DNA of 64,000 nucleotides from Brachionus plicatilis (taxonomy: Eukaryota > Rotifera > Eurotatoria > Ploima > Brachionidae). The notes beneath the pieces are model-generated. The model saw only the letters and a list, made by a program, of their open reading frames with translations, was not told the DNA's origin and ran no database searches. Location: positions 1,087,665 through 1,151,664 of the forward strand of contig QEOQ01000640.1 of NCBI GenBank assembly GCA_010279815.1, read 5' to 3'. The position numbers and the translations under genes were made by a program. Of the stretch, positions 34,601 to 46,700 are shown piece by piece; within the stretch, counting starts at the first letter, position 1; each line of letters begins with the position of its first letter.

Positions 34601-37600
34601 ATATTGGCTCTGGACTCGAGCATAAATTAGACTTCAAATCATTCATGATTCATTTTGCCCAGCAAAAAAATAAATAGTATTTAAAAAAATTAATTATAAA
34701 GATTAATCAAAATACCAATTATCCTAGAGCCAAAAAGTTTATTTTGCAACAAAATAATTATCTCAAAAATATTAGTTTCATATTTTTCATGTCTTGAGAA
34801 AAGGTTGTTTTTGAGGTAAGAAACAGACAATTTTAGAAGAACCAGTTTATGAAGAAAAATTTTAAATCTTGGTTTTTAAAGGTAGCACAGTGTGAAATGT
34901 TTTTATTAAGGAATAAAAAATAGCTAAATAATTAATGATCTTAGTTTTTTTTTACCTTGGTTTTTGAGCCGTCTATTACTGACACGGTCGAGTTCTGAAT
35001 TTCTAACTTAACTTTTAAATTTATGAAGAGCTTTGCATATTTTAGATGAAAGCTTAACTTTATAATCCTGAACTTTATCCATATTTAACAAATAAAGATA
35101 ATCTTTTTGCTGAAGATGTTTTATTATAATTCACATAATCAACTTGTTGATACACGCCGAATATAAAAAACTTTAAGCAAATAAACCAAAAAGTAAAATA
35201 TGAGGATTTAAGTGTAATTTTCTAGGTCTCATTAAAGGCTTCTATTTGAATATTCATACAAAATAATCTTGAATTTCGACTAAGTATTTGAATACCAACT
35301 TTTCATCATTAGTTGAGTATTTTTTCTTTTTTGTCACTTTATTGCATAATTAATTTAAATTTTTTCATATACAATGCTCATCGCTTCATTAAAGAAAAAA
35401 ATTGTTTTTAAGAGTTGTTGCAGTCAAAATCCATCAGGAATAATCAAAACTTGATTCGGCTCCGCTACTTAGGAAAAAAACCTAATTATTCCAACGATTT
35501 TGGTTAGTATTCAATATTGTTTTAACATCATATTGAGATGCTTATAGAGTAATTTGAATATTTAGATAATGAGCTTTTAACAGTTTATTGTATTAAGGCG
35601 TTTCCAGGACAATTCAACTTTTATAAGCCTATTTTTGGAATTTATTTTTGTCACTCACACACAAAAGGATGATGAATTTTTTCATTTTTTAAATTGTAAA
35701 ATATTAGCATAAATTTTCAAAGACAACAATTGTATATTTTTAGAAAATTTTTAATTTTTGTTTTAGTTTCACTCTACAAAAATATTAATTACTAATTATG
35801 TGTAAATACAATTGCAAAAAAATTGCGAGTCTAATAAGAAACTGAAAAAAGTTAGAGAAAAAGTCTGAATTTGAATTATAAAATTACTCTTTCAAAAATC
35901 ATTGCTCCCTTGTAAGGAGCTGAAAAGCTAAATAAAAATTTCAATTTATTTTATTAAATTTTCTAAATAAGTTCAATAAATTTTTTTTGAAAAAACAAAA
36001 GATTAGCATTTTTAAGCAATAAACCAGTTATTATTTTCTCGAAAATTAAAATTTTTGGTTTTGGTTTTGGAAAATTCAGTACAATAGAATATAATGAAAT
36101 GATGCAACATGGTGCAGCATATTTGCATCAACTTTCAAAATCTGCTCAAATCTACAAATTTAGCAGAAATTAAATTTAAATTTATTCAGCGTACTGCATT
36201 TTAAAGAGATTTTGCTCGCAATAACAGACTTAGATAGTTGATGCAGCTATCTACACTGCACCATGTTGCATTCAAAGAAATAATCTTGTAATTTTAGAAA
36301 AAAATTATTAGATTTTTAATAATTTTGTTCTTTTCTCATAACAGAACTGATTTTCACAAAACCTTTTTAATTTTTAATCTTTCTTTTCTAATCTTTTTTT
36401 TCAAAAATTTTTATTGCGTATTTTAATTCTTTTTGAAATACTTTTGTATGTAGAAGTTTCAAAATGCTTGCTAAAAAAATCTAATCACAATAAGTTGCTA
36501 AATAGAGACGATTATTTAAAAATTCATTTGAAGACTAAAAAAATATTAACTTAAAAATTACGTAATGCACTTATTAAATTTTGCTAGACTAAAAATATTA
36601 GAAAAAAAAATTTAATTTAAACTTTTAAAATCCGGTTTCGACTAATTAATAATTGCGGTGTAGAAGATCAAATGAACATAGTAACCTCTGTGAGGAAAAA
36701 GATATGAGCGCCTACCCTTTTTTCCTGATGGCTAGCATGGGACAAATCATTTATCAATTATTTTTTTTTTTTATCAATTGTAAAATACCAAGGAAATATG
36801 ATTTTTTGAAAAGAAATCCCAAAAACTAACTTTTTGAGTATTTTCTTGTTGATCTCGATTACCTGATTTGGAATACATAATTATTTTTTATTTATTTGAC
36901 AACTAGTTCAGGAAATATGGCGCCTTGAAGTTTCAAATACTCAAATGCTTCCAAGTTGCATATCATGGTTATTTTTCAAGCTAAATAATTCAAATTTTCA
37001 CAAAAATACTCAAAATTGAATGAGGATTAAAAACAATTCTAAATTTTTAGAATATAGTCACTTTGAGTCCCTAAGGGCCCTCATTTCATTGCCAACTGAT
37101 ATGCTTAGATGATAACATTTAGTGCTGTTTTTATCAATATTCGATCTATCCTTCAAGGTATAACGATTTTTCAAATTTTTTGCTTTAGTTTAGGTTTAAT
37201 AAGTAATGTTAAAAAATGTTAAACATTTTTTTTAAAATTACTGTAAAAAATAAATAAAATTGATGTTAAATTAAATAAAATATATTTTGCAACAGTTTTT
37301 GTTCCAAACTTCATCACCGCCTTTAAAGAGAACAGGATTCTTAAGTGAATTCTGTTTTTTATTTTTTGAATAAATACCTAATTTATTTTGATAGTTGAAT
37401 TTTTGTTTGAAAATTTTATTAAAAATTTAGATTATTTGCAATAAGATTAAAGAAAAACTTAACAAAAAAATCAACTGATTTAACCGGAACTGAAATGATC
37501 AATATAAGTTATTTGATGGATAAAAATAATATATTTTTATTTGCCTATTAATTTTGCCACCACTTCAAAATGTAAAGCAAACAATTTAATTAAAAATATT

Positions 37601-37664
37601 AATTTTTAATTCTTTAATAATTATAAAATATAAAAATATTTACGAAAATTTAAAAAGTCAAATG
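31630..37664. other. Six-kilobase gene-free AT-rich stretch
   Basis: No coding region, tRNA or rRNA that I can support. It contains (AT)n tracts near 32245, a mildly GC-richer unassigned patch at about 34080-34180, and one fold-back element at about 36080-36365. Confidence 0.5.
36080..36365. mobile_element. Decayed fold-back MITE related to the one at 19766
   Basis: Shares with the 19766-20127 element the AATTCAGTACAA end, the GATGCAACATGGTGCA and GTTGATGCA words around a central AGCAGAAATTAAATTT, and the right end complement of GGTTTTGTGAAAATCAG. The left arm is shorter, apparently by internal deletion. Ends and target duplication are not clear. Confidence 0.65.
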
Positions 37665-38606
37665 TTATTTATTTTCAGTAGATCTTAAGAAAGCAAAAGC
37701 ACTTTTGTTGCATCTATTTGCATAATGGCCTTTTTCACCACATTTAAAGCAGGTAACTTCATGCGGCGCGAGTGGCTGCGTTCTCTCGAGCGTTATTTCC
37801 TGGTTCATCTGCAATGCCTTAGACTTGAAGCATGATGAGGCTTTGTGGCCCTTTTCACCACAGAAATCACAAATATAAATTTGTTTCTTTTGCATGGAAG
37901 ACAGATCCACTACAGGTAACTCGAACTTGGGACTAAAATTTTAAGTTAAATTTCATCAATTTTTATCTCGTTTTTAAAAACTAAAATTCGATACTTACTG
38001 CTTATATTTACAATTTGGACCTTCGGGACAAAAGCCATACAAATAGTTTTGACAAATAACTTTTTTGACATGTCTATTTTTACAATTAGGACCATGTCGA
38101 CAAAAGCCACGATCGTACCATGGACAATCTTTAATTTTTGCTTGTTTGTCCAAATGCAAAAATTCGCATTCTTTATTGCCACATTGACTATATCTTGAAT
38201 AAAAGAAGCATTCGGGCATCTTGCTCATGTCGTACTCATGTAAAAATTCGCATTCGTCACCTTTTTTACACAAACCTCTCAACCAATGCTTACAAACAAC
38301 AGATTTGTCATCTTTAAAATATTGGGTGAAAATTAAGATATTTCTTAAAATAGTTTTAGCAAAATGTTACCTTTTACATGTCTGAAAGGACACAAAGAGC
38401 CTCGTTCACATCTAGATTTGACAAAAAGTTCACATACCGGAAATGCGGACTCTTCGAATAAACATTTATAATAAAATATTTCTTTTATTTAAATTTGTAT
38501 TACTATCCATGCCACTAAATGGTAAAAGAACAGCATAGTTCTGTTTTTCCAATGCTTCTTCAATATCGAATTTGATATTGTCTACGGGAGCGAGTAATTT
38601 CATCAT
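37665..38606 (-). CDS. CPSF4: Cleavage and polyadenylation specificity factor subunit 4 (CPSF30)
   Basis: RNA-binding subunit of the nuclear CPSF complex that recognises AAUAAA with WDR33. Four exons: 38606-38504, 38451-38371, 38311-37999 and 37932-37665, 254 aa, phases consistent. It starts [14 protein letters not shown], as in the family. Five CCCH zinc fingers follow, for example [34 protein letters not shown] and [19 protein letters not shown]. The fifth finger is completed only when exons 3 and 4 are joined (CA|T, His). Then come two CCHC zinc knuckles, [14 protein letters not shown] and [14 protein letters not shown]. Vertebrate CPSF4 has one knuckle; the fly orthologue has two, so the two-knuckle form is plausibly the older invertebrate one. 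The linker rich in prolines of vertebrates is very short here. Confidence 0.96.
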
Positions 38607-40361
38607 TTTGTCAGAGATAATTTTTGCTTAAGAAACTCTTGATTCTTTCAAGATTATTTAAATTCAAAATAATTTTAAAAAATTTATTCCATTTTGAAAT
38701 TCGAGTTTTTCAATTTATTTACTATATTAGATGGAGACAACTTTTGTGTCCTTTTTGTTTTACAAATAATATTGAATATTTATTTTAATTTTTAATTAAG
38801 AAAAAAATGTATCTTTTTTAAATTTTTAAAGCTAAAAGCCAATTCTCTAAAGTAATACTAGCAACATTTGTGTTGTCTTTTTTTTTAATTTTTATTTAAA
38901 AATTATTTTTGAAAATGTGACATCTGTTATTTTATTTCTAAATAATTAATTTTTAGATAGAATCAGTTTTTAGAATAAAAGAATAAAACGATTATTAATA
39001 AATAGTTTGTTTTTGTCTTAAATTATTTCTGAGGTTATTCGGTTTATTTAGTTGATTAAAAAACTTTTTTAGTTTAAAAAAATTAATTTTATATAAAGTT
39101 TAAAAGAATATCAAAAAGAATTTTAAATTATAATTTTTACACAATTGTACTGACGAATTTTTGGATTTCTTGTAAAAATTTTTAAATGGATTCTGTTTTA
39201 GCTAGTCGTCAACTGATTTCAATCCTGATTCAGAATATTTTTATTATAAAAAAATATAAATTTAAGTGAAAAATTCTACTATTGCTAGGTTTAAAAGCTT
39301 TTTATTTATTTATTAATAAATTTGAGTGAGACCTTAGACAAGTGAAAATTGAATATAAGCTTGAAAAACACTTAAATAATTTACAACTACAAAAACATTT
39401 TGCAAAATAAAAATGATAAAAAATAATAAAAAACTTTTTTTTTCATTTTTATAAAAATATGATTCTTAAATTCTATTTCAAAAGTAGTACAATCATATGA
39501 ATCTTTTTTGTAAATTAAATTAAAATTTTTTTTTGTTTAAAACAAATTAAATAACATTAATTTACATTCAAAATTTTAGTTCTCTTAACTAGTAATTCTT
39601 AAAGCAAATTAAATAAAAACTGTCCCAAACCGCCTTCATTTAATCTTAAATTTTGCAATAATGCTATAATTAATTTATTTTATGTCGAAATTTTTAGTTT
39701 TTTCCATTTTTTTTTCATTCATTTTCAAAGCACTTCATGGAACTTAGAACAAATCAAAATTTAAATTTTAAAAATTGTTCCTTAATTCGCCCTCTCAGAT
39801 ATTCGTAGCATATTTTCATTTGCTTGACAGTTAAAGCAAAACTTTCCTGACTTGAATGATACTGAGTCCTCGATTAAAATATATCAAGTGACTAATTTAT
39901 TATGTTGCAAAAAGAAAGAAATATATAAATAATAGAAGAAGCTAAATTAAAAATAAATTATTTTTTATAAATGAAAGTGTTTAATTTTTTACAAATATCT
40001 TGATCATTTAAAATATGCTTATCATACTATTTGATCATAAAATTAAATTTTAAATTCATGTTTTTGACTTTAGATTTTTTTCGAATCAGATTAAATATGG
40101 TTCCTTTAATTCAAGTCTAATTAAATATTAACTTAATTCCTTCGATCTTAAGCGTGCTTTTTGAAATTTTTTTCTTAGAAAATAATTTTTTGTTTTGAGA
40201 AATAAGAATAAAATTATTGTATATATTAACATGATTTCAAATTTACTTATCTAATCTTTGAACTAAAAATATGAATTATTTTATTTTATTCAACTAAAAA
40301 TAAAGTGTAATAATTTATAATAAAAAAATCTTTTATAATTAAAAAAAAAACTATTCATGAA
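38607..40361. other. Gene-free AT-rich stretch
   Basis: Promoter side of CPSF4 and 3' side of ninjurin. Nothing recognisable: no open frame beyond chance, no inverted repeat of note. Confidence 0.5.
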
Positions 40362-41049
40362 TTATGATGGGTTAGTTGTTGGCCATTCAAAAGTTGGAAT
40401 ATTTGAGACTGTACTTCCTAAAATATTTGTGAAATCTATTTGTATAAAAACGTTGGTGATAACATTTAGACAGAATATAATTCCGGTAAGAATCAAGACT
40501 ACATTGTTCATTGCATCTAGATACGGTTTTTTGGCTTTATTAGCTAAATTATTCTTAGCCAAATATGCAAGGATGATAAAAATAACACATTGGGATATGA
40601 TACTGGCTATAACCAACGTAATTGAAATTATCCATTTTGGATCTTTTGGATAAATGAAGCCATCTGTCAACAATAATCTAAGCTGAGCTGCATTTGCTGC
40701 TAGTAAAGCTCCATCCATTAGACCATTCGAAAAAGTTTTCTTTGTCGCATAAATATTAAAAAACTTGTCATCATTTTTGTTGTTTTTATCTTGCTCCTTG
40801 AAAAAAAAATTATTCGGATTTTTTTAAACTGCTTTTAATCTAATTTAAAATCTTGTTAAAAAATAATTTGAAACCTAAGAAAAAAATCTTAATACTTAGT
40901 TAAAATCTGATAAAAAAAGGATTTAAATTAGAATTAAAATGTTTCGGATGTCATACTGGATAAATTTTATTCTCGAATATTACCGTCTCTTGTTTTTGTG
41001 ACATGTCTACAAATTCTTCATCTTGAATTGTTTCTTTACTAAAAGCCAT
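40362..41049 (-). CDS. Ninjurin family membrane protein
   Basis: Small plasma-membrane protein of the ninjurin family. Mammalian NINJ1 oligomerises to rupture the plasma membrane late in lytic cell death, and ninjurins also serve in adhesion. Two exons (41049-40984 and 40796-40362) give 166 aa. The hallmark region NIYATKKTFSNGLMDGALLAANAAQLR (written here in part: ATKKT, MDGALLAANAAQL) corresponds to the amphipathic helices of NINJ1. Two membrane segments follow (about residues 77-102 and 119-141), separated by KNNLANKAKKPYLDAMNN, the family's conserved loop. The N-terminus is acidic and hydrophilic. A C-terminal tail of about 20 residues is longer than in vertebrate NINJ1. Intron length is about 190 bp. 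Family assignment is firm; which vertebrate paralogue it matches is not meaningful. Confidence 0.93.
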
Positions 41050-41898
41050 CTTGAATATGTTAAAAAATGAAAAAATTTGATAAAAAATTTATATAAAAAT
41101 CTTTGTAAGCCTTAAACTTTATCTTTTATTTCAATAATTTTCTTTTTCGTTTATAACAAAAGGTTTTATTTCAAATATTTAGAGACTAATCTTTAGTTTG
41201 AATTAAAATTTTTAAAATCGTTGCTATCCGATAAATTATCATGCATAAGCCGGCTAATTAGAAGATCGTAATTAAAGCATTGAAGTGATGATATCACATA
41301 AACATGTTATATTATATCATTTGAAATACTTAATAATACCACTTCGAAATAATTCTGATTAAATTTTGCTTTATCTCAAATTAAGATTAAGCTCTTCTCA
41401 AATAGGACATTCACGAAAATTCAACTAGCTAACGACTGATTTAATTTTTTTTAGATTTAGCGTGTTCAACTAAACTTTGAAGTTATTTTTTATGAAAATT
41501 TTTAAAATTATTTTGAGTAAAAAGAGTTACATAACTAATAAATTGATTTTGTTCTGTTCAATATAAATCTTGAGTATGGAATAATTTAAATTCTTCAAAA
41601 TGAAAAATAAGAAATAATTTAAATTTTCTTTTTATCTAATATCTTAAAATTTTTATAATAATTTTAATATTCATAATAAAAGTTTTCAAATGAACGTAAA
41701 AGAGGATTTGAATGTCTGATTTACGATACGAAATTTTGTGAATTTAAATCAAATATAAAATTAAATATTAAAAAATAATCATCGTTTATTATAACAAAAA
41801 TATCTTAGTTTTTTTTTCGTTGATGGCTATTGTTTGTGATTACTCATGGATATATTTATCAATTTATTAAATATTCATTAATTTTTTTGAAGAGCAAA

Positions 41899-42126
41899 TT
41901 AACTGATTCTAGATTCTTTTTTGAACCATGGAATTGATCGCAATTCCCTTGGTTTCATAGAAATTCTCCAGACACCATCACTATTTATTGTTCTATTGAA
42001 TTTTCTTTGTTGGCATAGGGACGAAATGTTAAAATTACTGTAAAGCAAGTGTGGGTTGGCGCCCAAGCTTTGCCCGATTAAAGGCACCAGGAATTCAGCA
42101 GCCAAATAGACAGCTTGGTCGGCGGA
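41899..42126 (-). pseudogene. Orphan coding-like fragment
   Basis: A minus-strand frame of about 75 codons without an ATG, visibly richer in G and C than its surroundings. It reads ADQAVYLAAEFLVPLIGQSL, then GANPHLLYSNFNISSLC and ends PRELRSIPWFKKESRIS-stop. The amino-acid mix looks like real protein rather than AT-rich noise. A stop lies in frame just upstream and no clear splice acceptor is present, while another frame starts with ATG and soon stops. It may be a decayed exon, a retrocopy fragment or transposon coding debris. I do not recognise the family. Confidence 0.3.
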
Positions 42127-42372
42127 CAAAATTCAGTACCATCAATAAAAAAAATCATATAATCTTTTATTACAATCTATAAATTATTCTTTTAATTGAA
42201 ACTAATTTAACTTTTCATTTTTATTTACAAAATTGTATCATTATTTTCTGTCTTAAATTTTACTTTTTACATTTTTAATTTTTATACATCGCCAGAATTG
42301 GCGCAAAATTAAATAAATAATAATAATAATAATAATAATCTTTTATTGAGAAAAAATAGACATTTCATTGTA

Positions 42373-42610
42373 AGCATTGTGAAATTTGGTACAAAAAACA
42401 AAAACAAAATACAAAAAGTTTTAGCCGGTCCAGATTAAAGTTCTGGCATTTTTTATATTTAGTTTTTTTTTTGTCTTACAAAATTAGTATACTGGTGGTA
42501 CAAACGATGTATCAGTTTCTACCATTTACAGAACATGTTTTGGTCCTTCAGAAATTAAGCTTTGGCACTAATATTTTGTTTTTGGTTTTTGTACCAAAAT
42601 TCACAGTGCT
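42373..42610. mobile_element. Fold-back MITE with target duplication
   Basis: Ends AGCATTGTGAAATTTGGTAC and the complement AGCACTGTGAATTTTGGTAC are inverted copies continuing into AAAAACAAAAAC. A perfect 9-bp direct repeat ttcattgta flanks it (42364-42372 and 42611-42619). Shares the TTGTGAA core with the elements at 12320 and 50369. No coding capacity. Confidence 0.85.
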
Positions 42611-43770
42611 TTCATTGTATTTAACATATTTATTTCTCCTATATTTTAACTTTTTTTGTTTTCAATTTATTTTTTAATCACTAAAAAATTTCTTTCAATA
42701 CTTCTTTTAGAAAAAAAATTCACATTTGTTTATTTTGTTGATTTTGTTCTCTTTGGTCAAAATTTTTAAATAGATTCAAAATAAAAATTTGAAAATTGCT
42801 TTAAAAATTTTGATGGTAGAACATCATCACTCAAAATGTTTTTAATTAGATTCGAAAAATTAAGATTTATTTTAAGTTTTAAGGAAATAAATATCGAATA
42901 AAAATTCAATTTTTTATTTTTAATTTATTTAAAGTATAAAATTGATAACCATTTAGATGAATGTAAAGTAAATAAAGAAAAATCTGAATTAAAATTCAGT
43001 CCAGGTTACAAGCAACCCTTAATCTTTGAACATCAATTTATATTGATAAAATCGTTATATTTTTTTTAATTTTCCATTTAAATGAAACACTGTTGTTTTA
43101 CCGTCTATTATCTACATTAAAACAAATAATCCGAAATCTATTCTCTAGTTTATAGTAAAATTTTGTATTGGAATATTTGAATGAAAATTGCCAGACACAT
43201 TAAAATTTGTTTGCAATGTTTTTTTTTTAAATAATAAATTTTTATATATTTTTTTAACTATTCATTTATTTAAATTCATATTTTATACAATAATAAAAAA
43301 ATATCAATAGAATCTCTTTTATTTATTTGATTAAACACTAATCAAAAAAAATCTACTTATAAAAATATCAAAGCTCTAGCAAATACAAGCACATTAGTTT
43401 ATTAGAATATCAGATTAGATTAGTTAATTAATTAAAAAAATTATAAAAAAGATTACTTTTAAAAAATGACTTTTTACTCATGAGCAAAAATTAGAACAAA
43501 GAAAGCCAATAGATTAAGGAAGTTATAACAATAAAGTAAATACCCTTTAAAAATAGTAAAAAAAAAGTCACAAAAAAAGAAAGATAACAATTTTGTTTGT
43601 TATTTTAAACATAATGTTTGGAAAAGAAAGACATTGGACGAACGAGGCCCAGAGTCGCGCTTCATCGAGCCCTAGCTTTACATTTACAACGCAACAAAAA
43701 TACTTACTAAGGAACAGAAAACTATGGGTACTTTATTTTAAATAACCGGAACATAGTTAAATAAGGATTT

Positions 43771-46700
43771 TTAAAGAATTGAGCTTGAAAGGCTCCTGGT
43801 GAATTTTGAGTTGTGATTGAGGCTCGAGCATTGATTCCTGTTGTTTGCCGTTTGTTTTGACTCATTTTTGAGCTCAGCATTGTCAGATGGTAGACGCGGT
43901 GTGTCGCCAAGCTTATTCATTTGCTGTTCGTATTTTTGAACTTTGCGCTGCAACATTTCATTCTTGAATTTTTCTTGATTCAATTCTTTTCTTAGTTGAG
44001 CTTTTGTTTTGTTAGCGTCTGGACAAATGCACGGATGGTGAACTAGCGTCGAAGCCGATGGACGGTTGGCCGGATCTTCATCAACCATTTGCTAAAAAAC
44101 AAATAATATAAACAATAATCAAGACTTTTTTTTCTACAATAAAATTTAATAAATTTAATTAATTTTTTAATAAAAATATTTAAATATATTTGTGAATAAC
44201 CCTCAGATTACTAAAGAACAAGCATCAATTATCCTCTCGAACAGTCGTCCTATCAAGCAATGTTAATGTCTGGTGACCTGGTTCAGATCATTTGTCCAAA
44301 GAAAATCAATTTTGAAGTTCAAATGAAGCTGTGATCTCGGAACCAGACTAAAATTGCGGCAGTGTTCTACTAGTCTCAAAAACACGCACTAATTCCTTGT
44401 CACCAGTTAGTGTGCTCACATACTTACGACATGAAGTCTATTAATAACAAGTCGCGACCCATTTAGACCCAGCCAAGACAATATGAACCTTCAGATGGCT
44501 GTTCGAGAGTCAAGACTTTAAAGTCTTAGTTTCAGCTAAATAGTATTCATCATTGGGTAATATAAAAATCTAAGGTTGTTAATTTTCCTCACCGGTTATT
44601 AAAAAAAAAGCATCGCTATTTTAATAAATATAAACCCCTAAAAGTTAAGACTAATTTATTAAAAAGACCCTCTAGTTGCCCAAAACTCTAAATCAGGACT
44701 CTGTCCCGGACCCCGACTGGCTGCGCCTGATTCTAATTTAGATGAGCTTTTATTAAAATAGCGGTACCAAAAAATTATTTGTCAAAATTTAAAGTAGTAG
44801 AAAGGGTTGTGGATAGGGACTCTTAACAAAAAAATCTAAATTTATGTCTTTTTTTAAATTAAATCTAAATTAAATCAATTTGACTAAATAATTTACTTAT
44901 TTTTAGATTTTAAAGTTTAGCGTAAATAAAAAACTCTAGACTTGAAATAAATATTTAAATTTATTATGATTTTCATATCCTTTTTTTTTAAAAAAAGGTA
45001 ATAAGCTAGAGAATTTATCACTGGTTTTGTGTAAATTGAATTAAAAAAACACCACCTTATGAAAATATCTGATTTGTGCATTAAATGATACCTTTATAAG
45101 AGCTCTACAAATGAGGCTTCGTGAATTTTAATTTATTATTTTAGAAAATAATCTTTTAGTATCTATTTTTATTCAAAAATAATTATTTTGTTGAATGGAT
45201 ATTAATGGTATTGCTTATTTTTAGATAATTAATTAATTAATTATATTGATTAAAAAGTAAGATTTTTAGTTGAAAACATTTTATTCTACATTTTATTTTT
45301 CAACATAATTGACATTTCCGTATTTAAACAAATTCTGCACTTTTCATTCTATTCTACGCTACTATTTTTTGCCTTTAATATTTTTTTTTATTTTGATAGA
45401 TCCTCCCGAAAAATACTTTTTTTTTAATTTTTTTGATTTTTGATATTGAATAAATTAACAGAAATTTTTTTTTGCTAAAATTATCTAAGAGGCTCTAAGA
45501 GGAATTGTGAAATTCGAATACATATTGAAAAAAAATAATTCCTTATTTTATAGATAAAAAAAGGTGCTACAAAGTATGTTTCATTATGTTACAGTATTTT
45601 TTAAAAAAATGAATAAAATAATAAAATTAAATAATAAATTTAAATTAATAAAATTAAATCTAAAGCTAATAAAAATTTTTTTTATTAACTTTACATTTAA
45701 TTTATTTTCCATGAAATATGTTCAAAAAAATCTTTTTTTAGTTAAAATTTAATTTCTTTCCAAACGCTGGATTTAGGTGTTTCATTTTTAAGCAAACAGG
45801 GAATAATTTTATTTTTTGTTTGGTCTCCCTTAATTTCACACTCTTTAAAGACATAGAAAATTTAAATATTTTTTAACTTCTTGCAGATGCTGAATTTATG
45901 TAATTCATTTAAAACATTTACAGAAGAATTTTTTTAGTTAAAATTCACACTGCTCTTTAGGACAAAGAAGAAAAGCTGAATTTATCCATGAAAAATTTCT
46001 ATGCTTAAAAAAATTTTTTTTTAATTAAAAATTTTTTTTTTCCAAAAATTGTATTACAGTCATTCATTGATAAAACCTATAGTTAGAAATTTTTTTGTTT
46101 GACCTTCCTGAATTTCAAGCTGCTTTAAGACATAGAAAAAAAAAAGTTAAATGTTTTGAAGTTAAATGCCTAAAATGAAAAAAAGATTTAAATTAAATTT
46201 TTTTTTAAACTCCTTGCAGATGCTGAATTTATGCAATACATTTAAAACATTTACAGAAGAATTTTTTTAGTCACTATTCACACTGCTTTAGAACAAAAAA
46301 GACAAAGAATTTTTAAATTAAAAAAATGAAGAATTTTTGTCCAATTCGCATTTGATATTCACAATGACCTTCAATTTTCTTTCTATGAAAAATAAAATTC
46401 TATAATTTTTTTTTTTAATTAAAATTAATTTTTTTCCAAAATTGCATTTTAATTGTTCATTGATAAACCTACAGGAAATTATTTTTTTATGTTTTGTTTT
46501 GTCTGCCTGAATTTTGAATTTCACGCTTTAAGACATAGATAAAAAAAATTGAAGTAAAATTTTGGTATAGATGAGTTTCATTAACCTCATTTTTGGCATG
46601 TATCCGAGGATACATAAAATATGTATTTGAGGATGCATCAAAATGTATTCTCGGATACAAAATATGTATTTTCTGAATCAAAAAAATACAATTTTTTTTT

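Larger units (their letters stand above)
41050..43770. other. Intergenic stretch with an orphan coding-like block and a MITE
   Basis: Contains the orphan open frame at 41899-42126, an (AAT)n microsatellite at about 42317-42339 and the fold-back element at 42373-42610. A GC-richer patch at about 43630-43690 lies in or beyond the Wee1 3' UTR. Nothing else recognised. Confidence 0.5.
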
